Shown: positions 5,282-8,193 of the stretch, in pieces | Layout: every line of letters starts with the position of its first letter | Position numbering within the stretch: position 1 is the stretch's first letter | Source of the DNA: Methanobacteriota archaeon | GTDB lineage: Archaea; Thermoplasmatota; Thermoplasmata; RBG-16-68-12 | Reading direction: 5' to 3' | Length of the DNA stretch: 8,193 nucleotides | Assembly: GCA_005878995.1 (NCBI GenBank) | Contig: VBME01000104.1 | Span: 1 to 8,193 of the forward strand | Notes under the pieces: model-generated | What the model saw: only the letters and a program-made list of their open reading frames with translations | The model's database searches: none | What the model was told of the DNA's origin: nothing | Position numbers and translations under genes: made by a program

Positions 5282-8193
5282 CTAGAGTTTGTCTTCGGGG
5301 CTCAGCTCTTCCTCGGCCGTTCCCCCCATGCCGCCACCGGACTCTTCCGGCATGGACGTCGGGGGCCCCTTGCGCTTGCGGCCCATCATCCTCCCGACGA
5401 CGACTCCGACGACGAGGCCAACGACGAGCAGCCCACCCGCGAGCCCATACAGCACGTACGGCGTCGCGGGCGAGATCGCCACGGACGTCGACGAGGCGCC
5501 GACGGCGACCGTGTGAGTCCCCTCAGCCATCACGTAGGTGAAGGTCACGGTCTTCGTCTGACTCGCCGCGAACGAAACGACCTGCCCGGTGACGTTCGTT
5601 CCGTCGACCGAGAGCCAGACGGTCGCGTTGCCGGCCACAGGCAGCGTGTTTGTCGCCGAGACGGTGATCGTCGACGCGCTCCCGGCCAGTGCCGGTGTTA
5701 CGGCGATGCTGGCATACGTCAGGACGGGGTCCGACGCCACGAGCGCGTACCAACCTCGGGCTACGCCTCCGTACGGGGCCGTTGCCACAACGAGCGCCTC
5801 TTGCGCGCCCAACGCGGTCGCTGCGACCGTGAACGTGGCGTCGCCGGTGGCGTTCGTCACCAACTGCTGGTTGCCGATCCAGACGTTCGCGCCGGCCAAC
5901 GTCCCGCCTGTGAGCGAGCTGTACACGGTGACGGTCGCGGTCGTCGTGCCGCCCGCGGAGACGAGGTCGTTACTCACGGAGACCTTCAGGAACGCCGTCG
6001 ATGTCGGCAGGTACAGGTAGGCGATCGTCGTCGACATCGGCAGTTTCGCCAGCAAAGCCTCGAACGTGGGCGCGAACCAGTAGTCGCCGAACGCGAGGTA
6101 GAACAGCTGATCGCGAGCGCTGTACGCATACCGCGTGTCCGCGGGCAAGTACGTGAAGGTCAGGCCCTGGGACAGGCTCAGGAACGCGCTGGTCGCGGTG
6201 CACGCGCTGTTCGTGAAGCACACGGTCCGGCTGTAGTTCAGCCAACCCGCCGAGGTCCCGGTCTGAACCCCTCCGAAGGTGCCCAACACGTTCCTCGCGG
6301 CGGAGCCGGCACCTTGCGTCAAGAAGACCACGGGCTTCGAGACCACGCCGTTCGCGTCCATGAACTGCGCCCTGAGCGAGACGACACGACTCTGTGACGT
6401 CACGATCGGCTTGGGGGCACCCGTCGTCGATGTGGGCACGACCTGTGACACCGCGAAGATCGGCGCGCGCTGCGTGACGAGGCCGGTGCTGATGTGGTAG
6501 GCGAAGTTGTCGACCGTTGCGACGAAAGAACACGCGTTTGCGCTGATGCTCGCCGTGCCACCGCTCGCGCCGATGAACGCCTCGACCTGGATCCGGGAGT
6601 CCTTCTTCTCCTGATTAATCGAGAAGGGCAGGGTGTACGTTCCCGTTGAGTCCGTCGCGCTCGTCACATTGATGATGTACGAGCCGTCCCAGCGGGGGTT
6701 CGGGGCCGGATCCGTTCCGTCCAGCGCACTCCCGCCCGGCTTGCAGGCGTCGTAGTTCACGCCCGTCGCGAAGTTGACGTCCCACTCGACGACCTCGAAG
6801 TCGTTGATGAAGTTCTCGACGCCGTAGTTCCAGTCTTGGCCAACGCTGCTCCGGAACGATCCGCCGAGCGAGGCCAGACCGAACGAATTCAAGTCAAGGT
6901 TTCCATCGGTCTGCGTGTACGTCGGGCAGGTCACGGGGCAGCCATAGTCAATCGCCATCGCGAACTGGGCCGGAATTCCGAAGTCCCCGTAGTCGATCTT
7001 GAACATCGCCGCGACCCCGGTCGCAGGCAGCCCTGTCTTGTCGAACAGGTGGACCGACACGGAGTTCGAGGAGGGCGTCGGCGAGTACGGCATGGCACGG
7101 GAGCCTAGGCTCAGATAGCCTCCGTAGCCGGTGCTCGTACCGGTCGCCAAGTTCATCAGGATCGTGTCGGAGGTCGAGAAGACGACACCGCGCACTTGGA
7201 AGGATAGCGCCATCGTCGTCGTGTTGGCGGCGAGGCCGATCGAAGTCACGGTGAAGAACGCCTGGCCGTTCGCGTTCGTCGTGTCCGAACCCGACGTCGT
7301 CGGGGCCACAGTGAAGTTCCACGCATCCGCAAAGACGGGATCGAGAGCCACGCCAGCCACCGCGGCGCCGGCAAAGTCCTTGACGTCCAGGATGAGGTTG
7401 CTCGGCGTCGCCGTTGTGACGTGGAACGCCGTCCCAAGCGTGGCCGGGTCAAGTGACACGATATCCCAGATGGGGGCAACATTGTTCTGCGTGACGATGA
7501 CAATCTGGGCCGACTGGGTCTCCACCGCAAGGGTGGTCGCCACCGCGATGTGAGCCCGGACGATATCCGTGAACTGGCTGTTCACAAACGCGGTCACGGG
7601 CGGCGCGGTGTAGGTGAACGTCGCGGCACCGGTCGCGTCGGTCGTCGCGCTGGTTGGGCTAACCGTCCCTGCGGTGAGGTTCGTTTCAATCGAAATCGGA
7701 ATGCTCGCTATCCCGACGCCGGCAGAGTTCGTCACCGTGGCCTTGATTGTCGTGGTCTCAGGCGGCACGATGACCGGCTTTGTGGTCGAAAGCGTCAGCT
7801 GGGCCGAGGGCATCGGAGGCCCGATCGTGCTCTCAATCGCTTTCGTATTCGTGGCGGTGAGGCCCTTATACGTGACTTTCGCCGTCGCAGTCCCCGAGCC
7901 TTGAATCAGCGGCACGGTCCATGTCGTGCTGTATTTGCCATTCGATCCGGTCGTGCCTGTGAAGTTCGCGAAGTAGGCCCCGAACTGCACGGTCAGGGCC
8001 ACGGTTACCCCGCTCACCGGCGCGCCGTTCTGGGATACATAGACCCCAATGGGCACCGTCTGCCGGTAGAACACCTGGTCCGGCATTGACGTGGCGACCG
8101 TCAGCGGCCCGACGGAGCCGCCTCCGCCCGTCGCCGTGCCGGCCGGCTGAATGTGCACGACGCTGTAGAAGTTGAACTGGGCGTTCCCGTTCG
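5282..8193 (-). CDS. Large secreted membrane-anchored protein with Ig-like domains, probable C-terminal part of the substrate-binding component (open at the right edge)
   Basis: The frame is open to the window edge: 969 residues are visible and the N-terminus is missing, so the GTG at 8158 is only an internal codon. Numbering from the first visible residue, a short segment (NGNAQFNFYSVVHIQPAG) precedes a glycine linker at 22-25. Beta-sandwich modules follow at about 31-119, 129-235 (the clearest Big/invasin-like repeat, with TTDATGAATFTYTAPP), 249-349, 731-820 and 824-907 (CARDB-like). Less typical regions at 351-580 and 591-726 hold all six cysteines (C418, C422, C483, C554, C658, C664). Residues 912-934 form a membrane helix, followed by a basic stop-transfer motif (GRKRKGPP) and an acidic tail ending EEELSPEDKL. 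Nine N-X-S/T sequons fit an external, possibly glycosylated chain. Its position upstream of dppB is where the substrate-binding gene of a Dpp operon usually sits, so I infer that the missing N-terminus is a family-5 solute-binding domain. No such domain is visible here; an unrelated adhesin-like surface protein is the alternative. Confidence 0.88.
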   Translation of the reverse strand, partial: NGNAQFNFYSVVHIQPAGTATGGGGSVGPLTVATSMPDQVFYRQTVPIGVYVSQNGAPVSGVTVALTVQFGAYFANFTGTTGSNGKYSTTWTVPLIQGSGTATAKVTYKGLTATNTKAIESTIGPPMPSAQLTLSTTKPVIVPPETTTIKATVTNSAGVGIASIPISIETNLTAGTVSPTSATTDATGAATFTYTAPPVTAFVNSQFTDIVRAHIAVATTLAVETQSAQIVIVTQNNVAPIWDIVSLDPATLGTAFHVTTATPSNLILDVKDFAGAAVAGVALDPVFADAWNFTVAPTTSGSDTTNANGQAFFTVTSIGLAANTTTMALSFQVRGVVFSTSDTILMNLATGTSTGYGGYLSLGSRAMPYSPTPSSNSVSVHLFDKTGLPATGVAAMFKIDYGDFGIPAQFAMAIDYGCPVTCPTYTQTDGNLDLNSFGLASLGGSFRSSVGQDWNYGVENFINDFEVVEWDVNFATGVNYDACKPGGSALDGTDPAPNPRWDGSYIINVTSATDSTGTYTLPFSINQEKKDSRIQVEAFIGASGGTASISANACSFVATVDNFAYHISTGLVTQRAPIFAVSQVVPTSTTGAPKPIVTSQSRVVSLRAQFMDANGVVSKPVVFLTQGAGSAARNVLGTFGGVQTGTSAGWLNYSRTVCFTNSACTATSAFLSLSQGLTFTYLPADTRYAYSARDQLFYLAFGDYWFAPTFEALLAKLPMSTTIAYLYLPTSTAFLKVSVSNDLVSAGGTTTATVTVYSSLTGGTLAGANVWIGNQQLVTNATGDATFTVAATALGAQEALVVATAPYGGVARGWYALVASDPVLTYASIAVTPALAGSASTITVSATNTLPVAGNATVWLSVDGTNVTGQVVSFAASQTKTVTFTYVMAEGTHTVAVGASSTSVAISPATPYVLYGLAGGLLVVGLVVGVVVGRMMGRKRKGPPTSMPEESGGGMGGTAEEELSPEDKL

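Noticed and set aside
8156..8158. GTG at 8158 as the true start of the large surface protein
   Set aside because: The frame stays open to the window edge, no signal peptide follows this codon, and the upstream codons read naturally into it, so it is internal.

Overview
The window holds one leftward-reading (minus-strand) operon for a peptide-type ABC importer of the Dpp/Opp family (peptide/nickel transporter class). In transcription order, from the right edge to the left edge, the genes are: the 3' part of a very large secreted, membrane-anchored protein that is probably the substrate-binding component (5282-8193, open at the right edge); a permease of the DppB type (3959-5146); a permease of the DppC type (1609-3972); an ATPase of the DppD type (264-1607); and the first 69 codons of an ATPase of the DppF type (1-207, cut by the left edge). 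The genes are tightly packed: dppB and dppC overlap by 14 nt, dppC and dppD are 1 nt apart, and dppD and dppF are about 56 nt apart. The only sizeable gap (5147-5281, 135 nt) separates the binding-protein gene from dppB. It holds a strong GC hairpin, a perfect 14-bp palindrome and a weak TATA-like box. I see no RNA genes, CRISPR, insertion sequences or plus-strand genes.

The unusual feature is that every component visible in full carries an extra module compared with the textbook family. DppB has an added two-helix membrane hairpin. DppC has about 500 extracytoplasmic residues inserted between its first and second membrane helices. DppD has about 120 charged residues inserted between the Walker A motif and the Q-loop. 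The binding-protein candidate has about 900 residues of mostly Ig-like beta domains, then a C-terminal membrane anchor and a short charged tail. The conserved ABC motifs are intact throughout, so the transporter looks functional. The additions lie on both sides of the membrane, which suggests an enlarged surface assembly around a standard transport core.

The organism is most likely an archaeon with a fairly high GC content, perhaps in the Thermoplasmatota/Euryarchaeota. This is inference. It rests on the C-terminal transmembrane anchor of the surface protein in place of a lipobox-type arrangement, the many N-X-S/T sequons in extracellular segments (12 in the DppC external domain, 9 in the surface protein) against none in the cytoplasmic ATPase, and the use of GTG starts. 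No taxonomic marker gene is present, so a bacterium is not excluded.
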